A stretch of DNA of 31,440 nucleotides from an uncultured Bacteroidales bacterium (lineage in GTDB: Bacteria > Bacteroidota > Bacteroidia > Bacteroidales > UBA3824). Position numbers and translations under genes: made by a program. Location of the stretch: NCBI GenBank assembly GCA_937877455.1, contig CALFIU010000168.1, positions 1 through 31,440 on the forward strand, read 5' to 3'. Each line of letters begins with the position of its first letter. Positions within the stretch are counted from its first letter, which is position 1. Positions 1 through 8,172 of this stretch are shown here, in pieces. The notes beneath the pieces were generated by a model. It was given only the letters and a program-made list of their open reading frames with translations, was not told where the DNA came from and did no database searches.

Positions 1-82
1 ACATAAAGTATAGTTACGTTGCGTATGGAAATTGCACTTCGAATCTTAATTTAAGTATTTTTTCCCCTAATCTTGGGGACAA

Positions 83-120
83 AACCAAATGCCGCAGGCA
101 GAAAACCACGACATTTGGTT
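83..120 (-). terminator. Inverted repeat at the end of the csm operon
   Basis: Arms AACCAAATG (83-91) and CATTTGGTT (112-120) are perfectly complementary. They lie 22 nt beyond the stop codon of the last csm-operon gene. Read on the minus strand the second arm is followed by TTTTGT, so it could work as an intrinsic terminator. A second small hairpin (CCCC/GGGG, 64-78) follows it. The loop is long (20 nt) and the T-run short, hence modest confidence. Confidence 0.45.
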
Positions 121-141
121 AATCAAACTGACATTCAGCAA

Positions 142-483
142 CTAATACTCCCTGAACCTCACAAAATTAAACTTTGAAATCTTAACACCGTTTTCTTCCA
201 CAGTTTCTCTTTTCGTCGTCGATGCCACGCACTTTATACCGTTGGCTTTCAGCTTGTTGACAAGTGAATATGTAAAATTCATCTCGCCCATGATGTGGAC
301 AGTTTTTATATCTTTCATCTGCACTATTTTATCGTAATACTCTTGTGCGAGTTGTTCGATGTATTCTTCGTCGCCATCGGGGGCCACTTGCGGGAATTGT
401 AAGTCAATGACTTTTCCGCCTGCGGCGGCGAGTTGGGTTTCGCTCCACGATGTGGTGGGGTGGTTGGAGAGGTTTAAAAACAT
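142..483 (-). CDS. Small type III CRISPR accessory protein, Rossmann-like, function unknown
   Basis: This 113-aa protein is the last gene of the csm operon and starts 2 nt after the Csx1 stop, so it is almost certainly co-transcribed. The sequence reads as alternating beta and alpha elements: strand 1-6, a conserved-looking turn N7-H8-P9 with W13, S14 and Q17, strand 23-30, helix 40-56, strand 60-66 (VHIMGE), helix 68-80, strand 83-89 followed by STTKR (88-92), and a last strand ending FVRFREY. No signal peptide or membrane segment is visible. The start (strand, His, then Ser/Thr and Gln) resembles the layout of small CARF-like Csx15/Csx20-type proteins, some of which are reported ring nucleases. 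That is an inference from layout, not a family match. A role in sensing or degrading cyclic oligoadenylate fits the neighbours. Confidence 0.8.
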   Translation of the reverse strand: MFLNLSNHPTTSWSETQLAAAGGKVIDLQFPQVAPDGDEEYIEQLAQEYYDKIVQMKDIKTVHIMGEMNFTYSLVNKLKANGIKCVASTTKRETVEENGVKISKFNFVRFREY

Positions 484-485
484 AA

Positions 486-1820
486 TTATTTTTCTATTTT
501 AATGTTAAACAATAATACGGCAAATCCGCAGATACATTTCTTTATGTTTTCTTTGATATTTGACGGTTTCATTGGTACACGTTTTGAACGCATTCCAGAA
601 TGGTTGAAGTCATTGCGTACCTCAGTTAGATTTTGGAAGTACGCAATCAATTTCTCGTTGTCGAAATAGTCATCGCTTATAATCTCCCGTATTTTTGGCT
701 TTTGCTCGTCCTTTGCATTCCATTTGTCTTCATCAGTGTTATGTGCTTTTATGTTGAACGCCTTGTTTACGAGTTCTCGGTTTTCCTCGTCGTCGATTGC
801 GATGCCGTGGCGCATACAGAAAAACGATACGACAAACTCTTGCAAGATTGTTGCCGACTGTTGGTATAATCCATTGTCGTAACACCATACTGCTGCCGAC
901 AGTCCGTTTCTGATATTTTCGTTTTCATCGAACGAAATGAGCGATTTTTTTGTTTTTTCAAAAATTGGATTGAACGGCTTGATAAAAGTAGATTCTTCAA
1001 GAACATCGGCGGCTTCTTTCAATCCTTTTAATGATTTTGATTCAATAATGTCGATGCCTCGGCATGTTCTGCGTTCCTCTACAACTGCCGACAATTTTGA
1101 AACAAAACTTTTTAGTTTTTTTGCTCCCTCGTCCTTGCCAAGGGATTCCCGCAACACGAGTTTTGTTTCTTCGTTGCATAGAGTGGTAAGTTTATCAACG
1201 TTTCCGCTGTCGAGGTATGTGCCAGCGGCGTATGTCCAATCTTGTAGTTTTGTGAGCGGGAGTAAATCAACGAGCAGGCCGTGTCCAAGTTTCCTCGCAA
1301 CCTCAAAGTTGCCGTATGTGATGCTTTTGACGGTAACTTTTTTGAGAAATTTTGAATAGTTACACAGAACCATTACAAGCATCGGCAAGTAACGGAATCC
1401 ATGAGTGATGTCGAAATATAGTTCATCGTCATCGTTGATTTTTTTGAAAACTCGCTCGAATATTTCCCATATTTCTTTTTCGTCATTGCCTTCGGGCAAT
1501 TCACGAACAGGTTCGAGCTTTATTTCGAATGGCTTGAGCCTTGTCGCCAAACCTTCGAGTGTGCCGTTAGTTAGTTCATCACAAACGACATTGCCTTCAC
1601 GGTCTTTTTGTCCGTTGTCAACCCAGTTGTTGTCTTCTGCGGTTTTTGTTAGAAGAATCAGCGCAACATCATCTTTTGTCCATTTGTTGTTGACTTCAAG
1701 ATAGTTGAGCGTTGCCTCCTGAACAAAACGTACGTTGCCATACGACTTGTCGTCTTTCTGGTAATCGCAATAGCGATAGTTGGTGCCCCCGAGGAACGAT
1801 ATGAATACTTTTCTTGACAT
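486..1820 (-). CDS. csx1: Csx1 family CARF-HEPN ribonuclease (TM1812/Csx2 type)
   Basis: The N-terminus (KVFISFLGGTNY, residues 4-15) is the opening strand and ligand loop of the TM1812-type CARF domain. DITHGFRYLP (137-146) is the second CARF signature. The C-terminal helical part carries the HEPN catalytic motif R402-N-D-F-N-H407 (RxxxxH). Proteins of this family bind cyclic oligoadenylate made by Cas10 and then cut RNA non-specifically in the cytoplasm. The length (444 aa) is normal. The start lies 4 nt after the Card1 stop, indicating translational coupling in the csm operon. Both key motifs look intact, so I expect an active RNase. The nucleotide that activates it (cA4 is usual for the family) cannot be read from sequence. 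Confidence 0.93.
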   Translation of the reverse strand: MSRKVFISFLGGTNYRYCDYQKDDKSYGNVRFVQEATLNYLEVNNKWTKDDVALILLTKTAEDNNWVDNGQKDREGNVVCDELTNGTLEGLATRLKPFEIKLEPVRELPEGNDEKEIWEIFERVFKKINDDDELYFDITHGFRYLPMLVMVLCNYSKFLKKVTVKSITYGNFEVARKLGHGLLVDLLPLTKLQDWTYAAGTYLDSGNVDKLTTLCNEETKLVLRESLGKDEGAKKLKSFVSKLSAVVEERRTCRGIDIIESKSLKGLKEAADVLEESTFIKPFNPIFEKTKKSLISFDENENIRNGLSAAVWCYDNGLYQQSATILQEFVVSFFCMRHGIAIDDEENRELVNKAFNIKAHNTDEDKWNAKDEQKPKIREIISDDYFDNEKLIAYFQNLTEVRNDFNHSGMRSKRVPMKPSNIKENIKKCICGFAVLLFNIKIEK

Positions 1821-1824
1821 GGTT

Positions 1825-3021
1825 TTATTTACGTTTTTTGTTGTAATTGATTTTACTTAGGTCTATTTTGCCGACAATTTTTATGCCCATCGTCTTGCCG
1901 TGAGGCTGCTGTTTTTCCGCTTTGGGGGCTGCAATCACGTCTGGCATCTTGTGCGTAACACCTACAAGCAACGGCTCCGAGTGAGTGAAGTGTATGCTGT
2001 CGATAATCTCTTTAAGACCAAGGATTTTCTGGCGTTTTTTTATGTTTTCGATAGTTTGCTCTGAAAATTCAGTAGGATTGTTGAAAATTTTGTGGAGTGT
2101 CAGAATATATGCTTCTACCCGCAGTCCAAAGTCTTTGGCGATGGCTGCAAGTTTGTATTGATATTTTTCGATTGTTTCTCTTGCAACAAATTCATACAGA
2201 CTTATATCTGTAGGTTCTTTTGCATTAGCGAATCCTTTCATGCCAACCTTGCATTCAAAAACATAAAGTTTGTTGTCTTTAACAAACATTATATCAATCT
2301 CGTTGTCATTTTGTTTTGAATTGTCGCGGAAGATTTTCGCCGATTTGCAAATGGCTTCGTTTGGGAGATTTTGCTCTTTTTTCAAGCGGTTGTAGCAGTA
2401 CTCTTCAAACCATACTCCGCCATAATATTTTCGTTCTTTGGAAGTTGGTAAAGTTTGCGAGTTCTTTATTTCGTCGATTCTATTTCGGTTGAATTTTGCC
2501 TTTCGGAATCGCTCGAACAGATTTTCGGTATGCTCTTTAGTGTACAACAATGTGTTATCACATTCGTATCGCAAGCCTTGCAGTGTAAAATACTCATCAA
2601 GGTTCATACGATAGTTCAATGGCTGTTCTGATTGGGTAGAAAGTCCTTTTATGACATTTTTCTCAATAGGCACATAATAAAATTGTGCATAGAAATCATT
2701 TTTGAAAAATTCATAAACTGCAAGAGGCATCACTTTTGTACCTCCTGTTAAATTTAGTATGTATTCGTCTGATTTTGAAAAGTTTTGGCGTTGTAATTCT
2801 GCCATTATACCTTCAAAGTCATCTTCTACTACTGTTATTCTGCGTACAGAATTTTCTGGTAGTTTCAAGGCGTTTTCCAACCAAAAGCTTTTCTTTTTTT
2901 CTTCTTCCATGCGCTTGGTTGTAATAAACGCCAATTTATCGTATTTACCTGCAAACTCCTTGATTAACAAAAAATTTGGCTGTAAATAATCGCTTAGCAA
3001 TGATATGAGGATTCGTGCCAT
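1825..3021 (-). CDS. card1: Card1/Can2-like CARF nuclease (DUF1887, PD-(D/E)XK)
   Basis: The 398-aa protein has an N-terminal CARF domain (ILISLLSDY at 4-12; LNLTGGTKVMP at 89-99, the LTGGTK ligand loop) and a C-terminal restriction-like nuclease. The nuclease residues are E206, E241-I-D243 and E256-C-K258 (FECK). This is the arrangement of DUF1887 proteins such as Card1/Can2, which are activated by cyclic tetra-adenylate to cut single-stranded DNA and/or RNA or nick DNA. It sits between a WYL relic and csx1 in the csm operon, giving the locus a second effector of a different chemistry. The tail (about 365-398) is basic and low in complexity. The motifs appear complete. Confidence 0.92.
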   Translation of the reverse strand: MARILISLLSDYLQPNFLLIKEFAGKYDKLAFITTKRMEEEKKKSFWLENALKLPENSVRRITVVEDDFEGIMAELQRQNFSKSDEYILNLTGGTKVMPLAVYEFFKNDFYAQFYYVPIEKNVIKGLSTQSEQPLNYRMNLDEYFTLQGLRYECDNTLLYTKEHTENLFERFRKAKFNRNRIDEIKNSQTLPTSKERKYYGGVWFEEYCYNRLKKEQNLPNEAICKSAKIFRDNSKQNDNEIDIMFVKDNKLYVFECKVGMKGFANAKEPTDISLYEFVARETIEKYQYKLAAIAKDFGLRVEAYILTLHKIFNNPTEFSEQTIENIKKRQKILGLKEIIDSIHFTHSEPLLVGVTHKMPDVIAAPKAEKQQPHGKTMGIKIVGKIDLSKINYNKKRK

Positions 3022-3028
3022 CTATCTC

Positions 3029-3173
3029 TTACTCGTTATAATATTCGTTTAACTTTTTGATTTCTCTTGCAATTACGGTTTTGATTTTTTGTGGCGATGC
3101 CACAAGTACGTCATTGCCGTATGATAGGAGTTTGCGCTCCAACTCTTTGTGTCGTAATCTGTTGTTGTCGCTA
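3029..3173 (-). pseudogene. C-terminal relic of a WYL-domain regulator
   Basis: In a frame not used by the neighbours, the minus strand between the RAMP gene and card1 encodes about 45 residues ending LLSYGNDVLVASP...IAREIKKLNEYY before a TAA. This matches the C-terminal end of WYL-domain transcription regulators (strand-turn, V-L-V-x-S-P, then the final amphipathic helix). No start codon or N-terminal helix-turn-helix/WYL core is present, and the reading frame enters from inside the RAMP stop region (GTAAGGAGGTAG). I read it as the surviving 3' end of a WYL regulator gene deleted when the large RAMP gene was joined here. WYL regulators are common in type III loci. Confidence 0.65.
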
Positions 3174-5525
3174 CCTCCTTACAACTTCTTCAAACCACTG
3201 TTTTGCTGTATCATCACCGACATACACTGAAATTTGCTTCCAAAAGGAATATTTGTCGTCATAATCATTCCATTTCGACAAATCCCTTTTCGGTGCACCG
3301 CTTTTCAAGCGAATCACAGTGTTTTTCAAAACATCAAAATCAGATTCGTTCAAAAACGACAAACCATTATTTCTCAAATACTTATCGAGTTTACTTTTCA
3401 GTATTTTTATGTCAACAATTTTGTATTTGCCGTTGGCTGATTTTTCTTCTAAAATTTCTTTGATAGAGGTTGAACCGACACCTTTCGTTTTTTGTTCTAT
3501 TTTCTGAGAAACTCGGGAAAGCAAACCAAGAACCTTATCTGAGAAATTACCTGCATTTGGACAAAAAACGTCCAATTCGCTTTTGAGATTTGTCAACTCA
3601 TTTAACTTCACTTTGGCAATCGGTATAACCAAAATATCTTCTGTTTGTTTCAACAAATTCGTATATTTAGATTCTAAAGCTGAATTTTCTAACGTTTGCA
3701 ATTCGTTTGTTAGACGGTCGATGTTTTCTGTCAAAAATTCTCGCTGTGAACTATACTTTGATGGATTAGTAGAAGCATTGATGGTTTTGAGAAGACGCTT
3801 ACTCTGTTCGATATAATATCGATAATCGTCAAAAGTATTCAGATTACTTATACCATTTTTTATCATTGAAAAGGTATCTGCAATAATATCGTCCTCATAC
3901 TTTGACAATGTGGAAAGCGGCGAAACAGAATTTTCTGACATTATATTGAAATTAGACTTTTGCTTGTTTACCAAGTAGTTGTCCAAATCCATAATTTGCA
4001 GGTCATCAGAATTGTGTCCCGAATGAATGCCGAGGAGTTTGGTAACTTGCTCCGAATTGTACCAATGTCCATTCCCCGATTCATAGACAAATGAGTTCAT
4101 TTCGTTTTCAAATGCAAAAAGGTATTCTTCAGCAGTTGCGCTAAAACCATTCAATTTAACTTCATTGATGGTTATGGGCTGCAATTTTCCATAGCCATAA
4201 CCTTTTGCAAGACCGATATTATGATGAACAGTTGCAGTGTTATGAAATGTCAACGCTGACAAAATTGCTCCAATTTCTGCCGGTTTCAAGTTGTGAACGG
4301 CAATTTTTAGTTTGAAATGGAGATTAGACGGTGTTGGGCTGAATTTAACCATAACATTTTCGTTGCCATTTCCAGCAGGCAACCCTACGGTAGTATTTCC
4401 ATTACGGATTCTGTAGAATTTTCGTCCAGCAATTTGGTTTCCAGTATCATAATTGCAGTAGCCGCCCTTGGACGTTTTTTGTGAAACGTACAAAGGATAA
4501 TACGATGCGGCAGGCTGTCCCAACACACCAACGACAATGTTGTCGGTTTTGTCAACACATTCTTTGGCGAAAGCATTTGACACTTGTACGCGTCCTTTCA
4601 ACGATTCATTGCCATTTCCGTCGATAAAGCCAAAAAGAAGTTCACACAAGTCGTATCCATTTTTTTTGTCTTGTTGTACAAAATCCTTGACACCGTATTT
4701 GTACGGATAGCGGAATAGTTTCGACAAGCCAAGTTTGATTTCTGAACCTTCCTCCAAGTAAAAAATTGGAATAGCAATTCCCTTTTTCAATTTAGGCAGG
4801 AAATAATCCTCAAAAAGAGGTGTAGGCTTATGAACGGAGAGAAAACGTTTTGCATCCTTTGGATCCAAAGTTTTTGATTTATTTTTTGTGCCAAAGAAAT
4901 AGTATTCGCACTCTTTGCCGTGCATATAGCCTGTACATACAAGAGTCTTTCCATTGGAAGGAGACGGGAAATAGTCATTCTCTATACTCTTGTATTTTTC
5001 TCGAATGTTTCCTTCCTTTTTGAATTTTGGATACGATGCTTTGATTGATGAGTGGGATACCTTTTCAAACTCACAAGGGTAAATTTTGTAATCACCATCT
5101 TCAATTATTAGCCAACCCGCCTGGGATTTTTCCATTCGAGATACATAGTCGCCCTGACCGTATTGCTTACCAATCTCCCTATAACCAAAATAGTCGTTGT
5201 TAAACTGTTTCAGTTTCGCAAAAGATAAAACCTCCAAAACGCTGCGCAACATTCCTTTGATGCTCGTTGACGGCAAAAAATATTGCAGTTTGTTATCTTT
5301 GAGCAAAATGTGTGCGGATTCCGAAATATCGTCGGGATTTTTTTTCTGATTACCCGCTCTTCCATCACAAATACAAAGAGGAGTAATATTTTGCAAGGTT
5401 ACTTCCATAACTCCATCCTCGCCATCCTTAAACGGCACATCGTGAGATACTTCATTCCACCATTCAGGAATATAAACGTTTGGATTGAGCGGTGCAAAAT
5501 TGTATGGTGCTGTAAGATTTGCCAT
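3171..5525 (-). CDS. Large RAMP protein, TIGR03986-like, additional to the Csm set
   Basis: The 784-aa protein opens with APYNF-PLN (6-14), typical of the TIGR03986 family of CRISPR-associated RAMP proteins. Residues 84-94 (LPSTSIKGMLR) are the conserved helix start of a Cas7-like RRM domain. DLCELLFGF (292-300) followed by GRV (311-313) is a second Cas7/Cmr4-like signature, and GYGYGK (442-447) is a glycine-rich loop. So there are two RAMP-like units in the first 460 residues. The last 250-300 residues are mostly charged and probably helical, of unknown role. It lies 11 nt after the short CARF gene in the csm operon. A full Csm2-5 set is already present, so it is probably not the standard backbone. 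Whether it joins the Csm complex or works separately is unknown. Confidence 0.88.
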   Translation of the reverse strand: MANLTAPYNFAPLNPNVYIPEWWNEVSHDVPFKDGEDGVMEVTLQNITPLCICDGRAGNQKKNPDDISESAHILLKDNKLQYFLPSTSIKGMLRSVLEVLSFAKLKQFNNDYFGYREIGKQYGQGDYVSRMEKSQAGWLIIEDGDYKIYPCEFEKVSHSSIKASYPKFKKEGNIREKYKSIENDYFPSPSNGKTLVCTGYMHGKECEYYFFGTKNKSKTLDPKDAKRFLSVHKPTPLFEDYFLPKLKKGIAIPIFYLEEGSEIKLGLSKLFRYPYKYGVKDFVQQDKKNGYDLCELLFGFIDGNGNESLKGRVQVSNAFAKECVDKTDNIVVGVLGQPAASYYPLYVSQKTSKGGYCNYDTGNQIAGRKFYRIRNGNTTVGLPAGNGNENVMVKFSPTPSNLHFKLKIAVHNLKPAEIGAILSALTFHNTATVHHNIGLAKGYGYGKLQPITINEVKLNGFSATAEEYLFAFENEMNSFVYESGNGHWYNSEQVTKLLGIHSGHNSDDLQIMDLDNYLVNKQKSNFNIMSENSVSPLSTLSKYEDDIIADTFSMIKNGISNLNTFDDYRYYIEQSKRLLKTINASTNPSKYSSQREFLTENIDRLTNELQTLENSALESKYTNLLKQTEDILVIPIAKVKLNELTNLKSELDVFCPNAGNFSDKVLGLLSRVSQKIEQKTKGVGSTSIKEILEEKSANGKYKIVDIKILKSKLDKYLRNNGLSFLNESDFDVLKNTVIRLKSGAPKRDLSKWNDYDDKYSFWKQISVYVGDDTAKQWFEEVVRR

Positions 5526-5536
5526 TTCTGTTCCTC

Positions 5537-5950
5537 CTATTTTTCAAATCCAACAAAAACCACTCTGTCGAGGGTTAATACTTTCATGTCGAGACAGCAT
5601 TCCTTATCTCCTTTTGGTGTATAAATCTGATTGAATTTCAGTTTTGTTACACCATCGATTCGATGAGCAATGTATGATTTTGGTGTAACTACCTCTCCTT
5701 GTTGAGGTTCGGATATATTTTCAAAAATTTGATACGAACCATTGATAAACTTTATTTGGTATACTTCCTCCCACATAGACTTGGGCGTACCTACAAGTAT
5801 AAGTTTATCTATGCCATAATATTTTGTTATGGCCTCGGCAATGAGGGTTGTTTTTTTACACGTTTTCCCCTCAATATTGTACGTTACTTCGTCGTACCTA
5901 TGACTATTGGAAACGCCTATTCCCAAAAAAGATACCAATACTCTTGACAT
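5537..5950 (-). CDS. Short CARF-like protein with an unrelated tail, probably a hybrid remnant
   Basis: I start at the ATG at 5950 (MSRVLVSFLGIG), giving 137 aa. The only upstream start is a TTG nine codons earlier, without support. Residues 1-68 look like the first half of a TM1812-type CARF domain: SFLGIG loop, then LILVGTPKSMWEEVY. The second CARF half and any HEPN or nuclease domain are absent. The remaining 70 residues (HRIDGVTKLKF ... DRVVFVGF at the end) do not look like CARF. They faintly recall the C-terminus of Csx19/TIGR03984 proteins, which occur with TIGR03986 RAMPs, but I cannot confirm this. It lies between csm5 and the large RAMP gene with short gaps, so it is expressed. It could be a functional small cOA-binding protein or a deletion fusion. 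Confidence 0.7.
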   Translation of the reverse strand: MSRVLVSFLGIGVSNSHRYDEVTYNIEGKTCKKTTLIAEAITKYYGIDKLILVGTPKSMWEEVYQIKFINGSYQIFENISEPQQGEVVTPKSYIAHRIDGVTKLKFNQIYTPKGDKECCLDMKVLTLDRVVFVGFEK

Positions 5951-5982
5951 TTTTTGCTGAAATAATTTTGATTGCAAATATA

Positions 5983-7167
5983 CTAATCTTTTTCAAATTT
6001 TGAAAGTATATTTTGCTTATATTCATCCTCGTCAATCAGAGACAATTTGACAAATCCCATCAGTTTTAGTCCATCGTCCGTGTCGGCTAACTTACGAGAT
6101 TTGGCTGATTTCCTGTTGTTAAACAATCCTCTTGATACCGATCTCGATGTGTCGAGACCGTTGATTGAATAGTCGTTAAACTGCCAATCTCCGGTGATTG
6201 AGTGGAATCCCGAACCTGCCGACATTTTCAAGATACACGACTTGCCGTCGGAAGGAATAAGTCTTAACAAATCGTCTATTGACTCTTCAATCTCATCAGC
6301 ATATTCGGCTTCATTGTAAGTCTGAAAGAATTTCTTTTCTTTTTGCAAATAATTCTTAGTATGTTTGTTGATTATATCAAACAGGAATGAAATGTTTTTC
6401 GTTACAATTGGTTCCTTGTCGTTGTCCGCTATGTGTTGATTTGTTTTTCCGTAATTGTTGTATGCCAAGGGCGACAACATAATCGCAGCAAAACCACATT
6501 GTTGTGGTTCTATACATTCGTATATTGTGTTGAATCCTGTTGATTTGAATTTTTGGTCGGTTTCACTGAATTTTCCTCCTTTGTGTTTCCAACCGCCTTC
6601 CCAATCGCGCCTATTTTCGCTGCTTAGGTTAAATATTTTTGTGTTGACAAGACTGGTTTTTTCAAATTCGGCGTCAGTAACTTTCACAAAGCGCATAAAG
6701 TCGTCGCCTTTTTTTGCTGAACCAAATACAGCATCTTCACCTTGCCTTTTTACTTGAAAGTAATCGAACAAAACCGAGCGAATAGCACCTTTGAGCGAAC
6801 TTCCGGCTATGATTGGCTTCCCACTCAAATTGTTTTTGATGAACGCTTTTATCGGATTGCTGTTCTGATTGTTAGGCTGCATCGCAACTTTACCGTCGAC
6901 ATCCAACGGTAGTTTGAACAACTTAGCGTATTTTGGATTTGTCAAGTTGTTGATACCAATCGCGCTCAACATACCTTTGGTGCCAACCTTATCTGAAATC
7001 ACTTTGCCAAAATCAGACATCAATGCCCTTAGGTTGAATTTGTATAGAATTTTGCCGTTGATGACAAAATCTACGTTTTCAACCCAATCGTTTTCTGCCC
7101 CTACACCAATATTCAGAGGCGTAAGCACCTCGATGTTCAAATAATATTTTTTGTTCAGTTGTTCCAT
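5983..7167 (-). CDS. csm5: Csm5, type III-A RAMP subunit
   Basis: The protein (394 aa) begins with a RAMP first strand and loop (NIEVLTPLNIGVG) and contains IIAGSSLKGAIRS near residue 118, the canonical P-G/S-S-S-x-K-G-x-x-R helix of Csm5. SAGSGFHS-like glycine-rich sequence near residue 315 fits the later RAMP loop. Csm5 caps the end of the Csm complex near the 3' end of the crRNA and helps recruit crRNA-trimming nucleases. The start is 3 nt after the csm4 stop. Length is normal for Csm5. No defect is visible. Confidence 0.93.
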   Translation of the reverse strand: MEQLNKKYYLNIEVLTPLNIGVGAENDWVENVDFVINGKILYKFNLRALMSDFGKVISDKVGTKGMLSAIGINNLTNPKYAKLFKLPLDVDGKVAMQPNNQNSNPIKAFIKNNLSGKPIIAGSSLKGAIRSVLFDYFQVKRQGEDAVFGSAKKGDDFMRFVKVTDAEFEKTSLVNTKIFNLSSENRRDWEGGWKHKGGKFSETDQKFKSTGFNTIYECIEPQQCGFAAIMLSPLAYNNYGKTNQHIADNDKEPIVTKNISFLFDIINKHTKNYLQKEKKFFQTYNEAEYADEIEESIDDLLRLIPSDGKSCILKMSAGSGFHSITGDWQFNDYSINGLDTSRSVSRGLFNNRKSAKSRKLADTDDGLKLMGFVKLSLIDEDEYKQNILSKFEKD

Positions 7168-7170
7168 ACA

Positions 7171-8172
7171 TTACAGTTTTATAGGCAAGAATATTGACTT
7201 TCCGTTTCTCCAAATTGAATGACTTACACCAATATTGTCAGGTTTTAAGTCAACAACTTCACCTAATTTGAGTAAACCGCTATCTGTTGCATGATTTGGT
7301 CTTTTAAATACAGAGCCAGGGACAAATGCATACACATATTTCTTCCGTAACGAATTGTAAGGATATGTGGTAATCCATCCTCCGCGACGGTGAAATTCAT
7401 ACGCAATCTTGTCGCCGCCGAGGAGTTCTGTAAGTTCTTCACTTTTCGATGGTATGTAATTGGATAACGAAAGAATATTATCGGCACTTTCAGGCAACGA
7501 CAATTCAATTTCATCTGTATCATATTCGAAAAAGCCGTTTCCGACATTTCTGTCTGTTCCAATGCCCTCCTCTTTTAAAAGGTTCATTGCCTTTTCTAAG
7601 AGTTCGGTATCCCCGTCAACAATGAAATATAGACCTGAAAAATCTCTGAACGTTATTTTTTCGACATAATAAGGTACAGAGTCGCTTACACCATCACGCG
7701 CGATGGTGACCCTTGGTGTAACTTGACTTTCAAAGATACCATTGAAGTTTTTTGATTGGTTTTTATCAACAATGTACTCATCACACTTTATTCTCCTGAT
7801 GTCTGAATTTTGAAACATTATATCACCGCCTAATACTTTTTCAAAGTAATATTTGTCAAACCATTTGACTTTCTTAATTTTCTTCAAATTAGTATCTTCT
7901 ATTTGGTCCGGTAGATTAATTTTTAACGGACGTGGGAAAAAAAATACTGGGGCAGACGTCTCTGTTTCTTGATAAAAGGGGAAGGAGTCGCTGATAACAA
8001 AACCCAAATCACCTTTTTCGGGAATTGATTCACCGATTTTGGCAAGGCACGAGGTAAGAGCGGCCATCATAGTGTCTGATGCGATAGTTTTAAGGCTGAC
8101 ACTATAATCGTCCCTCGTACCGCTGATGTGGAGCGGAGAAGTGAAATGTAGTTTGTAAACTTTCAGTTTCAT
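7171..8172 (-). CDS. csm4: Csm4, type III-A Cas5-like RAMP subunit
   Basis: The N-terminus (LHFTSPLHISGTRDDYS, then TIASDTMMAAL) is the Csm4 signature, with the S-D-T helix that follows the first RAMP loop. GIGTDRNVGNGFFEYD near residues 205-220 is the glycine-rich loop. Csm4 binds the 5' repeat handle of crRNA and contacts Cas10. The ATG overlaps the csm3 stop codon by 4 nt (8169-8172), which indicates translational coupling and so a 1:1 linked expression. Length (333 aa) is normal. An insertion rich in Lys around residue 100 is the only unusual stretch. Confidence 0.94.
   Translation of the reverse strand: MKLKVYKLHFTSPLHISGTRDDYSVSLKTIASDTMMAALTSCLAKIGESIPEKGDLGFVISDSFPFYQETETSAPVFFFPRPLKINLPDQIEDTNLKKIKKVKWFDKYYFEKVLGGDIMFQNSDIRRIKCDEYIVDKNQSKNFNGIFESQVTPRVTIARDGVSDSVPYYVEKITFRDFSGLYFIVDGDTELLEKAMNLLKEEGIGTDRNVGNGFFEYDTDEIELSLPESADNILSLSNYIPSKSEELTELLGGDKIAYEFHRRGGWITTYPYNSLRKKYVYAFVPGSVFKRPNHATDSGLLKLGEVVDLKPDNIGVSHSIWRNGKSIFLPIKL

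Noticed and set aside
1112..1306. Small frames within csx1 on either strand, including 633-869 and 937-1359
   Set aside because: All lie inside the well-supported csx1 gene, with no protein features of their own.
5951..5977. Earlier TTG start for the short CARF gene
   Set aside because: The CARF domain begins at the ATG at 5,950 with a normal MSRVLVSFLG start. The nine extra residues have no support.
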